The notes beneath the pieces were generated by a model. That model saw nothing but the letters and a program-made list of their open reading frames with translations, made no database searches and had not been told where the DNA came from. The translations under genes and the position numbers were made by a program. 64,000 nucleotides of DNA. Source: JBALVT01 sp036960305. GTDB lineage: Bacteria; Pseudomonadota; Gammaproteobacteria; Pseudomonadales; Halieaceae. The stretch is taken from assembly GCA_036960305.1 (NCBI GenBank), contig JBALWA010000005.1, positions 91,998-155,997 of the forward strand, in the 5' to 3' direction. Below, in pieces: positions 26,392 through 35,518 of the stretch (its first letter is position 1; each line of letters begins with the position of its first letter).

Positions 26392-26431
26392 GTCTATATA
26401 TCCGGTAGTAGTTTGCAGGTCTTTTCCAGCA

Positions 26432-27529
26432 TTAGCCCTTCATCCTGAGCACCGCTTTGATAACTTCCCCGGACTTGGAAGCCCGCATTGCTTCTTCAAG
26501 CTGTTCAAAATCATAGAATGTGATCAGTTTCTCCAGTGGGAACTTGCCCTGCTGATGTAGTTCTATCAATTTAGGTATAAAGTCCTGAGGCGTACTTCCA
26601 CCTTCAATTATGCCCTTCAGGGTTTTTCCGAAGAGAATCTGCAAGGGTGAATACATGAAAGGTTCACCTGCGTTTGGAATTGTTAACATGCCACAGGTGC
26701 CCCCGCTGTGCAGTGCGTCGATTGCGGCCGTAAACGTTGCTACAACACCCGCGGTTTCGACTGAATAATCTGCTCCGCCGTTGGTAATTTCGTGAACTCT
26801 ATCCACGGGCAAGTCAATTGCCGGATTGACTGTATGAGTCGCTCCCAACTCCTGAGCCAACTCAAGCCTATCATCATTGAGGTCGACCACAATAATGGGA
26901 TTGCAGCCTTCTATCGCGGCAGCCATAGTCGCCGCCAAACCGACAGGACCAGCTCCGAAAATTACAATACTGCTATTCTTTTCAGGTCGCAGTTCATTCA
27001 TCACTGCACCGGCGCCGGTCATAAAGCCACAGCCTAACGGAGAGTATAGATCCAAAGGCAATTCCGGGCCGATTTTCACTAGGTTCCTCGCCCTTGTAAC
27101 AACGTAGGTAGAAAACGATGACTGACCAAAAAGCGCGCTGAAGATTTTCTCGCCATCGGCCTGGGCCCCAGGTTCACCATCAGCCCGAGTACACCCAAAG
27201 TTCATTTGTTGGAAAGAGTGACAATCATGTGGGTGCCCGTCGTCACAGCGCGCACAAGCGCCGCAGGATCCAAAGGACATCAGCACGTGGTCGCCGGCTT
27301 GCAGGCCTTCAACGGCCGCCCCCACAGACTCGATCACGCCTGCACCCTCATGGCCCGGGATTAGGGGCAGTTCGGTTAGGATACCGGGCACTGAATAATC
27401 AGTGTGACAGATACCAGTAGCCACAACTTTTACTACAATCTCATCTTCTGAGGGGCTATTTAGCGTGACCTCTTTCAGTTGAGGAACCTCACCTACCTCA
27501 TATTGAACCGCTGCAGTTGCCTTAATCAT
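26432..27529 (-). CDS. Zinc-dependent alcohol dehydrogenase
   Basis: A 365-residue MDR-family enzyme. Catalytic zinc residues are in GICHTDYSV and GHEGAGVIE, the structural zinc site is the four-Cys stretch CGACARCDDGHPHDC, and NAD-binding GAGPVGLAA follows. The pattern is close to aryl- or allyl-alcohol dehydrogenases. It overlaps the aldehyde dehydrogenase end by four bases, so the pair works in series: alcohol to aldehyde to acid. In context it should oxidise the alcohol made by the molybdenum hydroxylase. Confidence 0.9.
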   Translation of the reverse strand: MIKATAAVQYEVGEVPQLKEVTLNSPSEDEIVVKVVATGICHTDYSVPGILTELPLIPGHEGAGVIESVGAAVEGLQAGDHVLMSFGSCGACARCDDGHPHDCHSFQQMNFGCTRADGEPGAQADGEKIFSALFGQSSFSTYVVTRARNLVKIGPELPLDLYSPLGCGFMTGAGAVMNELRPEKNSSIVIFGAGPVGLAATMAAAIEGCNPIIVVDLNDDRLELAQELGATHTVNPAIDLPVDRVHEITNGGADYSVETAGVVATFTAAIDALHSGGTCGMLTIPNAGEPFMYSPLQILFGKTLKGIIEGGSTPQDFIPKLIELHQQGKFPLEKLITFYDFEQLEEAMRASKSGEVIKAVLRMKG

Positions 27530-28965
27530 AATTCGATACTTCCCATAAGTTCTTCCATCATCCCGTTAAGTGCATCCGAGTAAGGCGGATAATAAAAACT
27601 GGTAACTTCTTCATTCGGCGTCTGCACCATTACGGCGCGCAAATGACTAAACTCCCTGAAACCATAGATACCGTGATAGTGTCCCATTCCCGAATCGCCT
27701 ATCCCACCTATAGGCATTTCATCGCTGGCGACATGCCAGCAACTGTCGTTAATGGCAATACCCCCTGAAATGGTGCCGTGGATAATAGCTTCTTGTTCTT
27801 CTTTGTTTTCCCCGTAATAGTATAGCGCCAAGGGCCTTGGTCCGTCCTTAATGGTGGAAATCACATTGTCGTAGTCTTCATAGGGGAGCAGGGCCAGGAG
27901 AGGGCCAAATATTTCCTCTCCCATTACCGTAGAGTCCCATGCAGGATCGACAATACACTTCAATAACATTTTTCTGTTTGCGGCCTGGTCGAAGGACTCG
28001 TTGGCCGGATTAAATTCGACGACCTGATAACCACGCTGGTTCGCATCTTCCACCATGCGGTTTAAGCGCTGGTAGTGATTATCATTGACAACACTTGTGT
28101 AATCCGGGTTATTCTCCACCGTTGCATAGAGCTCTGAAAAGGCCACCCTACAGCCCTCGATGAAATCCTCCATCAGTTCTTTCGGGACATAAATGTAATC
28201 CGGCGAAACACACCATTGACCAGTGTTACCCATTTTGGCGGCTACCAGGCGGCGGCATGCCTTGGGAAGATCTGCATCCGGGCGAATGATAACCGGTGAT
28301 TTACCGCCCAACTCCAAAGTACAGGGAACCAAATTCTCCGCCGCAGCGCGTAAAACTATTTTCCCAACGGCTGTGGAACCCGTGAAAACTAAATGATCGA
28401 AAGGCAGAGAAGAAAAAGCTGAAGACAAGCTGACATCTCCAGTCACAACGGCGACCTCAGTCTCATCAAAAAATTCGGCGATCCCCTGCCGCAACACTTC
28501 ACTGCTGCGGGGCGTTATTTCTGAAGGTTTCATCATCACCCGATTGCCTGCTGCGATCGCATTGGCGGCCGGTACGACTACAAGGTGAATGGGGAAATTC
28601 CAGGGCCCGATAACTCCGACAACCCCTTTGGGCTGATACACTGCCCGGCCCTCAGCGCCACCTGATCCGTAAGGCTCTAACGGCGCACAGGTCTCATCCT
28701 GCATCCATGATTCCATGCCCTCCACGCACGACTGTATGTTGGCGACTGCCGCCACCACCTCGGTAAATCGGGTCCATGCTTCTGGGCGGGTACCAAAATC
28801 TTCGCTGAGCGCCTCACAAAATGCGGCCTCATACTTCTTTAGCATTTTGATCAATCTGGACAGGCGATCGCGTCGGGACGCTATGCTGGGAAAGCCTTCA
28901 GCGTGAAACGAATCACGCTGTTTTTTCAGTAGTGGTTGTAGCGCTTCTATCGGTGTATCACTCAT
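27526..28965 (-). CDS. Aldehyde dehydrogenase (coniferyl-aldehyde type)
   Basis: A 479-residue NAD(P)-dependent ALDH. It has IGPWNFPIHL near the N-terminal third, the FTGSTAVGK cofactor loop, LELGGKSP with the general base, and GNTGQWCVSPDYIYV with the nucleophile Cys. The closest pattern is CalB-like coniferyl aldehyde dehydrogenase, which handles aromatic and vinylogous aldehydes. It lies between the alcohol dehydrogenase and the Mo-enzyme genes, 60 bp from the latter. Confidence 0.9.
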   Translation of the reverse strand: MSDTPIEALQPLLKKQRDSFHAEGFPSIASRRDRLSRLIKMLKKYEAAFCEALSEDFGTRPEAWTRFTEVVAAVANIQSCVEGMESWMQDETCAPLEPYGSGGAEGRAVYQPKGVVGVIGPWNFPIHLVVVPAANAIAAGNRVMMKPSEITPRSSEVLRQGIAEFFDETEVAVVTGDVSLSSAFSSLPFDHLVFTGSTAVGKIVLRAAAENLVPCTLELGGKSPVIIRPDADLPKACRRLVAAKMGNTGQWCVSPDYIYVPKELMEDFIEGCRVAFSELYATVENNPDYTSVVNDNHYQRLNRMVEDANQRGYQVVEFNPANESFDQAANRKMLLKCIVDPAWDSTVMGEEIFGPLLALLPYEDYDNVISTIKDGPRPLALYYYGENKEEQEAIIHGTISGGIAINDSCWHVASDEMPIGGIGDSGMGHYHGIYGFREFSHLRAVMVQTPNEEVTSFYYPPYSDALNGMMEELMGSIEL

Positions 28966-29025
28966 GTTTTAGTCTCCATATTTTCATTAATAACTTTTTG
29001 AATTTGTTATGACCCCAAGGCCAGC

Positions 29026-31899
29026 TTACGCTTCGATTTTCTCCACATCCACCCGGGCGTCCCGGTCGAAAGTCGACGGCTGACCCGTAGTGAACCGGGG
29101 GTCTAGGTGGGTACCACTATTACCGACTAGCTCTACCGGGTTGATCGGCGAGGGAGTCACATTACGCATTGACCCTTTGATGAACTGATAGTCTTCCCAG
29201 GCGTGATAAATCAGCAACTGGCCTGGCTGTAAACTCGGCGAAAGCTTTGCCTTAACGTGGAACTCACCTACGTCGTTAAACACGCGCAGCACATCGCTGT
29301 CCTCGATACCCTTGCTATGTGCATCAAAGGGACATATCAGAATAAACGGCTCGCCACGGGTCAGTTGCAGCATCAGCGGATTGTCACGCCAGGTTGAGTG
29401 AATAGATTCCCGGGGATGCCCACCGGTCAGCATGAACGGGTGATTGCCACCAATTTTTGGCGGCTCCTTATGCATGGGCAAAGTCTCACCCATTTCTAGG
29501 TAGCGATCGACATCAATATAAAACTGCATCCGACGGGTCGTTGTCGGCCAGGGCACTTTTTTGTCTACGTGATGAGTATGGGGAACAATGGTCTCCCCTT
29601 CTTTGAAATCGGTCATATTACCCAGAGAGAGCCCCTCATGACCGTGGGAGGTAAATTTCGCAAAGCCCTTTTCTTTTAAATGATCCCAGGTCACTCCATC
29701 GAGGTTACTGGAAAGATCGAGAATGGCAGCTGCCACTTTTTCTTCGTCTTTAGGGCCGAACTCGCCATTCATGCTGACCTGGTCGTAGAGTTTGTCTAGT
29801 GCAATATCCTCTCCGTAAGGGGATTTTACTGTACCAATACCGCGTTCTTTGGCGCGCTTTTGAATATACTCACTCAGTAGTAACACGATTTCCCAGTCGG
29901 GCTTCGACTCTCCCAAGGGCTCTGTCGCTGCAGTGGTTGCGGTGAGAAAGGGGCTCAGGGGTGTGACCCACTTGAAGGAATTTCGCTCATACCAGGCGGC
30001 GCAGGGCAGTACATAGTCAGAGTGTTGAGCTGTGGTGTTCATGCGCATGTCGAGGCAGACGCTAAGCTCCAGTTTCGGCCACAGTTTCTCTTTGAGGATA
30101 TCGCCGCCACGTACACGGCGCAGAGAATTACTGACGAAGTGGAAAATAATGCGGGGGGTTGTACCTGAGGGTGGCAGCAACGGTTGGTCACCTGAGTTAA
30201 CCGCCTCCATGACATAGTCACTCACCGGGCGAGTGATAAATGGCGTCCAATTGTCATCGTGCAGGTCTTTTATGCCACCGTGTATAGCCCAGAACAAGGT
30301 GCCACTGGTAACTTGTGGGAAAGGTGAATTGGTGGCGAACAGCATTTTTGTAATGTCATAGGTTGCCATTTCCTCGGTCATTCCCTCGGCAACTTTCTCC
30401 TCCACCATGCCATGAACCTGATGCGCGAACTGCTCCAGCGAATGCATATTCGGCAGCATCATGAAAGGCTCGAAGCCGTCTGGCGTCAGGAATGGGAAGG
30501 CACCGTAACCGGCGCCATGTCGTCCCATATTACCCGTGAGCGCAAAAACCATAATCATGGAGCGCTCAATCAGGTTACCGTGAAAATACTTGTTCAAGCT
30601 ACTGGAAGTCACATTGGTCATGGCTTTGGAGTTACCTATGGACTCAGCCATAAGCTCAATCATTTTTTCTCCAGTGCCACAGATTTTCGACACATTGGCC
30701 AGCGTGTAATCCTCCAAAGTGTCCTTCAGTCGAGAAAACACAGTTCGCACTTTGACTTCGCTGCCATCTAGCAGGGTGACGGTTGTGCTTGCGTCCAAAT
30801 CCGGATCTAGCTCCCCCAGACTCAAACTCTTCCGTGGAGCCGACACGACTGCATTAGTGGCTGTATCAAAGAAATAGAAACCGTGCGCACTACCGGAAGC
30901 GACCATATCTGCTTCGGTCAGGAACTTATCAGTGTCCTCTCGCACCAGCAGCGGCATATCGGTTTGCTCAGCCATGAAAGCGCGGTCAATCTTTTCATGC
31001 TCCACCAACCAGCGGGCGATGCCCATGGCCAGGGCCGCATCAGTTCCGGGTTTGACCGGTACCCACAGGTCCGACTTGGTAGCCGAGGCATTGTAATCCG
31101 GAGAGATGGTGATAATTTTTGTGCCGTTGTAACGCGCCTCAGTGTAGAAGTGGGCATTGGGTATCTGGGTGTAGATCGGGTTGGAACCCCAGATAAGAAT
31201 CAGATCGGAATAGAAAAAATCATCCGCAGAGCGCTCACCTGAGATCTTGCCCATGGTCTCCAATGCACCGCGGTGACCATCACCGATCTCAGTGTTCATA
31301 TCCAGAATCACAGAGCGGGTGTACTTGCTGAAGCGAAAAACTGCCGCCGAAGAGGTGGCCAGATCCAGCCCGGGGCCGCAGTCCCAGATGGTGCGATCGC
31401 TGCCTTCATTGACCGTAACGTCAATATAGCGATCAGCAATATCCGTTAGCGCCTCGTCCCAGCTAACTCGTTTCCATTTGCCCTCTCCCCGCTCACCCAT
31501 CCTCTTTAATGGATGAGTGACCCGGGTTGCGTCATACATACGGTTGGAAAACGAACAGCCTTTCTGGCATCCACGCGGATTAAAGTCAGGGACGTCACTG
31601 TTGGTCTGGGGGTACTCGGCTGTTTGTTCCTCGCGATAGACCAGGCCATCTTTGACGAACACGTCCCAGGCACAATGGGCCTGGTACCAGCAGTTAATCA
31701 GGTGGGTGCCCTTGGCAATTTTGTCCCAACTCCACTGAGTCTGGTAGATATCCTGCCAGCTGTCGTAATCGGGTATTGGTAAGTCAGTCACTTCACTCAC
31801 GCTGGCAGCCACCTTCGCCACAAAGCTTGGGGTAGTCAGCACAAGCGTTGAAGCGGCAATACTCTGTAAGAACCCACGTCTACTTAGGCCGGCGGTCAT
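29026..31899 (-). CDS. Molybdenum hydroxylase catalytic subunit (EbdA/CmdA-like, DMSO reductase superfamily)
   Basis: A protein of about 957 residues. A Tat leader (SRRGFLQSIAAS, residues 6-17) directs export of the folded enzyme. The [4Fe-4S] ligands are H66, C70, C76 and C111, so the second spacing is C-x5-C rather than the C-x3-C of NarG. The stretch IPNAHFYTEARYNG puts Asn 248 where type II enzymes have the Mo-ligand Asp. PRGCQKGC, SPDYNASATKSD and DMRMNTTAQHSDYVLP fit the superfamily. With the next two genes it would hydroxylate a C-H bond with water. The start at ATG 31899, four bases after the beta-subunit stop, is preferred. Confidence 0.88.
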   Translation of the reverse strand: MTAGLSRRGFLQSIAASTLVLTTPSFVAKVAASVSEVTDLPIPDYDSWQDIYQTQWSWDKIAKGTHLINCWYQAHCAWDVFVKDGLVYREEQTAEYPQTNSDVPDFNPRGCQKGCSFSNRMYDATRVTHPLKRMGERGEGKWKRVSWDEALTDIADRYIDVTVNEGSDRTIWDCGPGLDLATSSAAVFRFSKYTRSVILDMNTEIGDGHRGALETMGKISGERSADDFFYSDLILIWGSNPIYTQIPNAHFYTEARYNGTKIITISPDYNASATKSDLWVPVKPGTDAALAMGIARWLVEHEKIDRAFMAEQTDMPLLVREDTDKFLTEADMVASGSAHGFYFFDTATNAVVSAPRKSLSLGELDPDLDASTTVTLLDGSEVKVRTVFSRLKDTLEDYTLANVSKICGTGEKMIELMAESIGNSKAMTNVTSSSLNKYFHGNLIERSMIMVFALTGNMGRHGAGYGAFPFLTPDGFEPFMMLPNMHSLEQFAHQVHGMVEEKVAEGMTEEMATYDITKMLFATNSPFPQVTSGTLFWAIHGGIKDLHDDNWTPFITRPVSDYVMEAVNSGDQPLLPPSGTTPRIIFHFVSNSLRRVRGGDILKEKLWPKLELSVCLDMRMNTTAQHSDYVLPCAAWYERNSFKWVTPLSPFLTATTAATEPLGESKPDWEIVLLLSEYIQKRAKERGIGTVKSPYGEDIALDKLYDQVSMNGEFGPKDEEKVAAAILDLSSNLDGVTWDHLKEKGFAKFTSHGHEGLSLGNMTDFKEGETIVPHTHHVDKKVPWPTTTRRMQFYIDVDRYLEMGETLPMHKEPPKIGGNHPFMLTGGHPRESIHSTWRDNPLMLQLTRGEPFILICPFDAHSKGIEDSDVLRVFNDVGEFHVKAKLSPSLQPGQLLIYHAWEDYQFIKGSMRNVTPSPINPVELVGNSGTHLDPRFTTGQPSTFDRDARVDVEKIEA

Positions 31900-31903
31900 G
31901 ATG

Positions 31904-33028
31904 CTACCTATCCTCCAGAGGGTTAATAAACTGCACTGGGTGGATCTCATTGTCAGGGGTGTACTGCACCGCAGGATCAAACACGCTAACCGCCTGATCA
32001 CTATTTGCCACACTGATCCGCTCTACCTCCGCAGGGCTTTTCGTGAATGGCCCGAACATATCCTGCCATTTCCTGGAAATCAGCAAGTCCATCAGTTCTG
32101 ACTCTTCGCCGCGCATTTTCTTGGCCCGTTCTGCGTCTACCCGCGCCATCACCGCGTGGACTTCCGGTCCAAACAGGAATTCAAGGTACTCCGGCGGAAT
32201 TCTCGATTCATCGGTGGGATTGCCTTCAGCGTCGATTTTGGGGGGCGACATAGGGGGCACATAGAATACATTGGGCTGGGTTTCGTACTCCGGGTGGAGT
32301 GCTAAAGCCACTTTGTGTTTGTACACCAATTTGTGGATTGGGCCCTCAGGGTCATCCAAATAGCCAACAAAACGTACTCTTCCGGGGCACTGGCGAGCGC
32401 AGGCATTAGCGACACCTTCTTGCAGCCTGGGAAGGCAGAAAATACATTTCTGGGAGACGCCCTCTTCCTCGTTGAAATAGATTTTTTTGTAGGGGCAAGC
32501 CTCAGCACAGAATTGGTAGCCCCGACACTTTTTCTCATTGATCAGAACGATACCATCTTCTTCGCGCTTCTCGATGGCTTTTCGAGGGCAGGCCTCCAGA
32601 CATGCCGGGTGTGTACAGTGGTTACAAATACGGGGCAGGTAGAAATAGTAGTTATTGGGATAGTCGCCTTCACCGACATCTTCATCCCAGTTGGATCCGC
32701 CCTGGGGATCACCCCGCCGATCTTCCAGGGTTTTGTCTTTGTCTCCCCCGTAGAATACCTCCTCGTAGTTCATATCGAAGCGATCACCCCAGTCTTTCCG
32801 CGTGGGTAATACGCCTGGCTGGGCGGCACCGTTTTTGAATCCGCCGCCCATTGTCTCGTAGTTGAGTGGAGTGCCCGTACCGGGGTTGGTATTGACGGTG
32901 TTCCACAGCATGTGCTCCATACCTTTGCGGCGGGTCCACAAAGTCTTACAGGCAATAGTGCAGGTCTGACAACCGATACATTTGTTCAGGTCCATGATCA
33001 TCGCAACCTGTCGTTTGATTTTCGCCAT
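31904..33028 (-). CDS. Iron-sulfur electron-transfer subunit (EbdB/NarH-like)
   Basis: A 374-residue beta subunit. It holds four Cys groups for Fe-S clusters: CIGCQTCTIACKTLW at the N terminus, CNHCTHPACLEACPRKAI, CRGYQFCAEACPYKKI and KCIFCLPRL with CARQCPG. It passes electrons from the Mo subunit to the heme subunit. It has no signal peptide, as is usual: it is carried across the membrane by the Tat signal of the alpha subunit. The gene order here is gamma, beta, alpha in transcription. Confidence 0.93.
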   Translation of the reverse strand: MAKIKRQVAMIMDLNKCIGCQTCTIACKTLWTRRKGMEHMLWNTVNTNPGTGTPLNYETMGGGFKNGAAQPGVLPTRKDWGDRFDMNYEEVFYGGDKDKTLEDRRGDPQGGSNWDEDVGEGDYPNNYYFYLPRICNHCTHPACLEACPRKAIEKREEDGIVLINEKKCRGYQFCAEACPYKKIYFNEEEGVSQKCIFCLPRLQEGVANACARQCPGRVRFVGYLDDPEGPIHKLVYKHKVALALHPEYETQPNVFYVPPMSPPKIDAEGNPTDESRIPPEYLEFLFGPEVHAVMARVDAERAKKMRGEESELMDLLISRKWQDMFGPFTKSPAEVERISVANSDQAVSVFDPAVQYTPDNEIHPVQFINPLEDR

Positions 33029-33033
33029 GATTT

Positions 33034-33648
33034 CTAGACCTCAATATCCAGTGGTTTCCAGTCGATAGAGAAGGATTTCAAACCCGCCCGCTCATCATTT
33101 GCACCCTGCCACACGGCATAGCCGATTTTGCTTGATTTACCCGCTAGCAATGGCGCCCCTTCAATAAAGCCTCCCAACTGCCGCGTAATCACGACTCGTC
33201 GCACGCCATCATTCCAAGTACCTTTTCCGTCAGCGACTACCGCAACGCCCTGCTGCGTACTGCCAATACCCTGGGAGTGCGTGGAGCGTACGCCCGGCTT
33301 CCCCGCTAACCAGTGCAAAAAATGTATGGGAGAATCAGCGGAACCCATGGTCATCAGGATGGGCTGCCCACGAATGGGTAGAGCAATCGCTACAGCGTCC
33401 TTTTTGTGCTCGACGGCGCACTGCCACTCACAAAAAAAGGCTATTCGCTTGCCATCATGGACGGCCCGCGTGGAGATTGAAGCCGTTTGCCCATAGGGAA
33501 GAGACTCCCATTTCACTCGGATGTACTGCGTCGGCTGGAGTGCTACCGGCGTCTGCATCATGGGCACCACCTCCTCAGCAAGGCCAGCCCACCTTGAATC
33601 ATCCGGGTCGACCCAGGGTTCGATGTCAGAAACGCGTTTAACCAGCAT
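33034..33648 (-). CDS. Heme b-binding gamma subunit (EbdC/DdhC-like)
   Basis: A protein of about 204 residues of the ethylbenzene-dehydrogenase-type heme domain. It is strand-rich, with RVKWESLPYGQTASISTRAVH-like strands, the LMTMGSADSPIHFLHW region holding a candidate axial Met, and DERAGLKSFSIDW with a candidate axial Lys. It would carry the electrons out to a cytochrome. I see no Sec signal, so export probably depends on the alpha-subunit Tat leader. AAGGGGGAG sits just upstream of ATG 33648; GTG 33663 is an alternative. Confidence 0.85.
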   Translation of the reverse strand: MLVKRVSDIEPWVDPDDSRWAGLAEEVVPMMQTPVALQPTQYIRVKWESLPYGQTASISTRAVHDGKRIAFFCEWQCAVEHKKDAVAIALPIRGQPILMTMGSADSPIHFLHWLAGKPGVRSTHSQGIGSTQQGVAVVADGKGTWNDGVRRVVITRQLGGFIEGAPLLAGKSSKIGYAVWQGANDERAGLKSFSIDWKPLDIEV

Positions 33649-33859
33649 GGCTCCCCCTTTCACTTGTAGTCAGATTAAACGAACCACCTAGTGGCCCGCA
33701 GTCCCATTGACTTATATTGGCGTAGCGCACCCCATACCAGGCTACCGGGTTCAAAGAAGGCCAAAGCGCCACGGGCGCCACTTTTCCTTCAAATTTTACT
33801 TAAGATCACCCCCAGTTAGGAATATGGTAGGGACGCTTATTGCTCTGTTTCAAGAAGTA
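33649..33859. other. Intergenic region between UbiD and the gamma subunit
   Basis: About 210 bp. A GCGCC-acg-GGCGC hairpin lies at 33766-33778 without a T-tract. An AT-rich patch occurs near 33790-33830. The gap is long enough for a separate promoter for the Mo-enzyme genes, so UbiD may be separately or additionally regulated. Confidence 0.35.
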
Positions 33860-35410
33860 CTAAATATCAGGGATTAATTTCATAGTCTTTTCAAGCGTCA
33901 ACACTTCCCGCCTGGCTTCACTGACATATTCAGGACTAATTCCATATTCCTGCCAACGCTCACATATCTGTTGTTCGAGATCTATCGGCAAACGATAGAC
34001 TTGTTGAAAACGAGGCTGACCACCTGGCTGCTCCAGGTCGAAATCCCAGTCGCGTGTGGCGTCAATGAGCATTCTGGTCCATTGACCCGCACCGTATTTT
34101 TTCGGATTTCGAATGATGGGATTAACTGCAGGGTCCATCGGGGAACCGGCACATTTAAATGTAGTTAGCCCGCCCTGCCCCGCGTCAACACGATAAGCAA
34201 TCGCCCAATCTACGGCTTCCGGGTCTCGAATATCAATATCCTGTTCAACTACGACAACGTGCTTAAACACAAATAATCCATAATTTCGCGACCATAGTGC
34301 AGAGGCGACTTGCTGTGCCTGGCCTCTGTATAGCTTGTTAATTTGCACAATCACGTGAGCGCCTGATGTAACAGGGGTCAAGTGAATATCGGTAACTCCG
34401 AGAACCCCTACATCCTCCATGCTGTTCATTAGTACCGCAATAAGGCTGGTGTTATGAATGCCGAGGTCTTCCGACGGAAAACCAGGTCTACAGCCTTCCA
34501 TACCCGCCCGGAAAATTGGCTTATTCCGATAGGTAATCGCGGTGACTTTCATCACCGGCTTAAGGCCCGGAGCACCACCCTGAAAACCGTGATACTCGGC
34601 AAATGGGCCCTCAAGCTCGAATGTCTCAGGATTTGGATCTATCAAACCCTCAATAACCAGCTCGGCAGTCGCAGGGACTTCAAGATCAATGGTTTCGCAT
34701 TTGACCATTTTCATAGGCTCGCCCAACAAAGCACCGGCCATGTCGAATTCGGACACAGTGCGATTGAAAGAGGTTCCACCTACCAGGCTTAGCACTTCAT
34801 GCCAGCCGTAGACAACAGCCACGGGCATTGGCTCCGGTTTCAGCCCATGTTTAACAAAATGCTGCCCCCAGCCCTGGGTTTTACCAATGTTCTTGGCAAT
34901 TTTGTCTTTATCGAGAACCATGCCTCGATAAATACCGATGTTGCGATGGCCGGTGTCTGGATCTTTGGTAATGGTGCAAGAGAACGTGTCTATGTAACGC
35001 CCTCCATCCTGATAATTAAACATGGGGACAGGCAAGTCATGCAGATTTATATCATCGCCGGTGAGAATATTGTCCTTTACCGGCCCGGTCTCAACGATTT
35101 CCGGTGCGATGGGATTGCGGTAACATTGCCGCATTTTGGCAATAATTTCCTGAGGTGACGAATCTGCGGGCAGACCAATAGCCAGGGCAGCCTGAGAATA
35201 TTTACCGATGGCGCAGGTCAGCATTCTTGAGCAATAGCTGTCCGAATAACCCTTGATGTTTTCAAACAACAGCGCGGGACCTTCCTGCCCCAAATTAACA
35301 CGAGATATTCCCGCTATTTCCAGATTCCAATCCACTTCAGCTTCAACACGGTGAAGATCACCGACTGCTTCAAGATCCGCTATAAAGCTACGCATACTGA
35401 TTTCGGTCAT
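33860..35410 (-). CDS. ubiD: UbiD-family prenyl-FMN-dependent (de)carboxylase
   Basis: A protein of about 516 residues. The catalytic E-R-E set appears intact: Arg in IGIYRGMV and two Glu in EGPFAEYHG. The cofactor and metal residues are in HRNIG and AELVIEG. UbiD enzymes decarboxylate (or carboxylate) aromatic, heteroaromatic or alpha,beta-unsaturated acids with prenylated FMN from UbiX. With ADH and ALDH in the same unit, the acid they produce is the natural substrate. ATG 35410 is preferred to an upstream TTG. Confidence 0.92.
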   Translation of the reverse strand: MTEISMRSFIADLEAVGDLHRVEAEVDWNLEIAGISRVNLGQEGPALLFENIKGYSDSYCSRMLTCAIGKYSQAALAIGLPADSSPQEIIAKMRQCYRNPIAPEIVETGPVKDNILTGDDINLHDLPVPMFNYQDGGRYIDTFSCTITKDPDTGHRNIGIYRGMVLDKDKIAKNIGKTQGWGQHFVKHGLKPEPMPVAVVYGWHEVLSLVGGTSFNRTVSEFDMAGALLGEPMKMVKCETIDLEVPATAELVIEGLIDPNPETFELEGPFAEYHGFQGGAPGLKPVMKVTAITYRNKPIFRAGMEGCRPGFPSEDLGIHNTSLIAVLMNSMEDVGVLGVTDIHLTPVTSGAHVIVQINKLYRGQAQQVASALWSRNYGLFVFKHVVVVEQDIDIRDPEAVDWAIAYRVDAGQGGLTTFKCAGSPMDPAVNPIIRNPKKYGAGQWTRMLIDATRDWDFDLEQPGGQPRFQQVYRLPIDLEQQICERWQEYGISPEYVSEARREVLTLEKTMKLIPDI

Positions 35411-35518
35411 AACAAGCACTCAATTACAATGATCACCAAAATTAGCATTGAAAGACTGTGTTGAATAACGTAATGTTTAATCCACTAAGGACTAAAAAAT
35501 AGTACTTACCTGTTAGCC

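Noticed and set aside
26396..26412. ATATCCGGTA near 26400 as a fourth copy of the AraC-cluster motif.
   Set aside because: Only the ATCCGGTA core matches; the flanking CTGG and the downstream blocks are absent.
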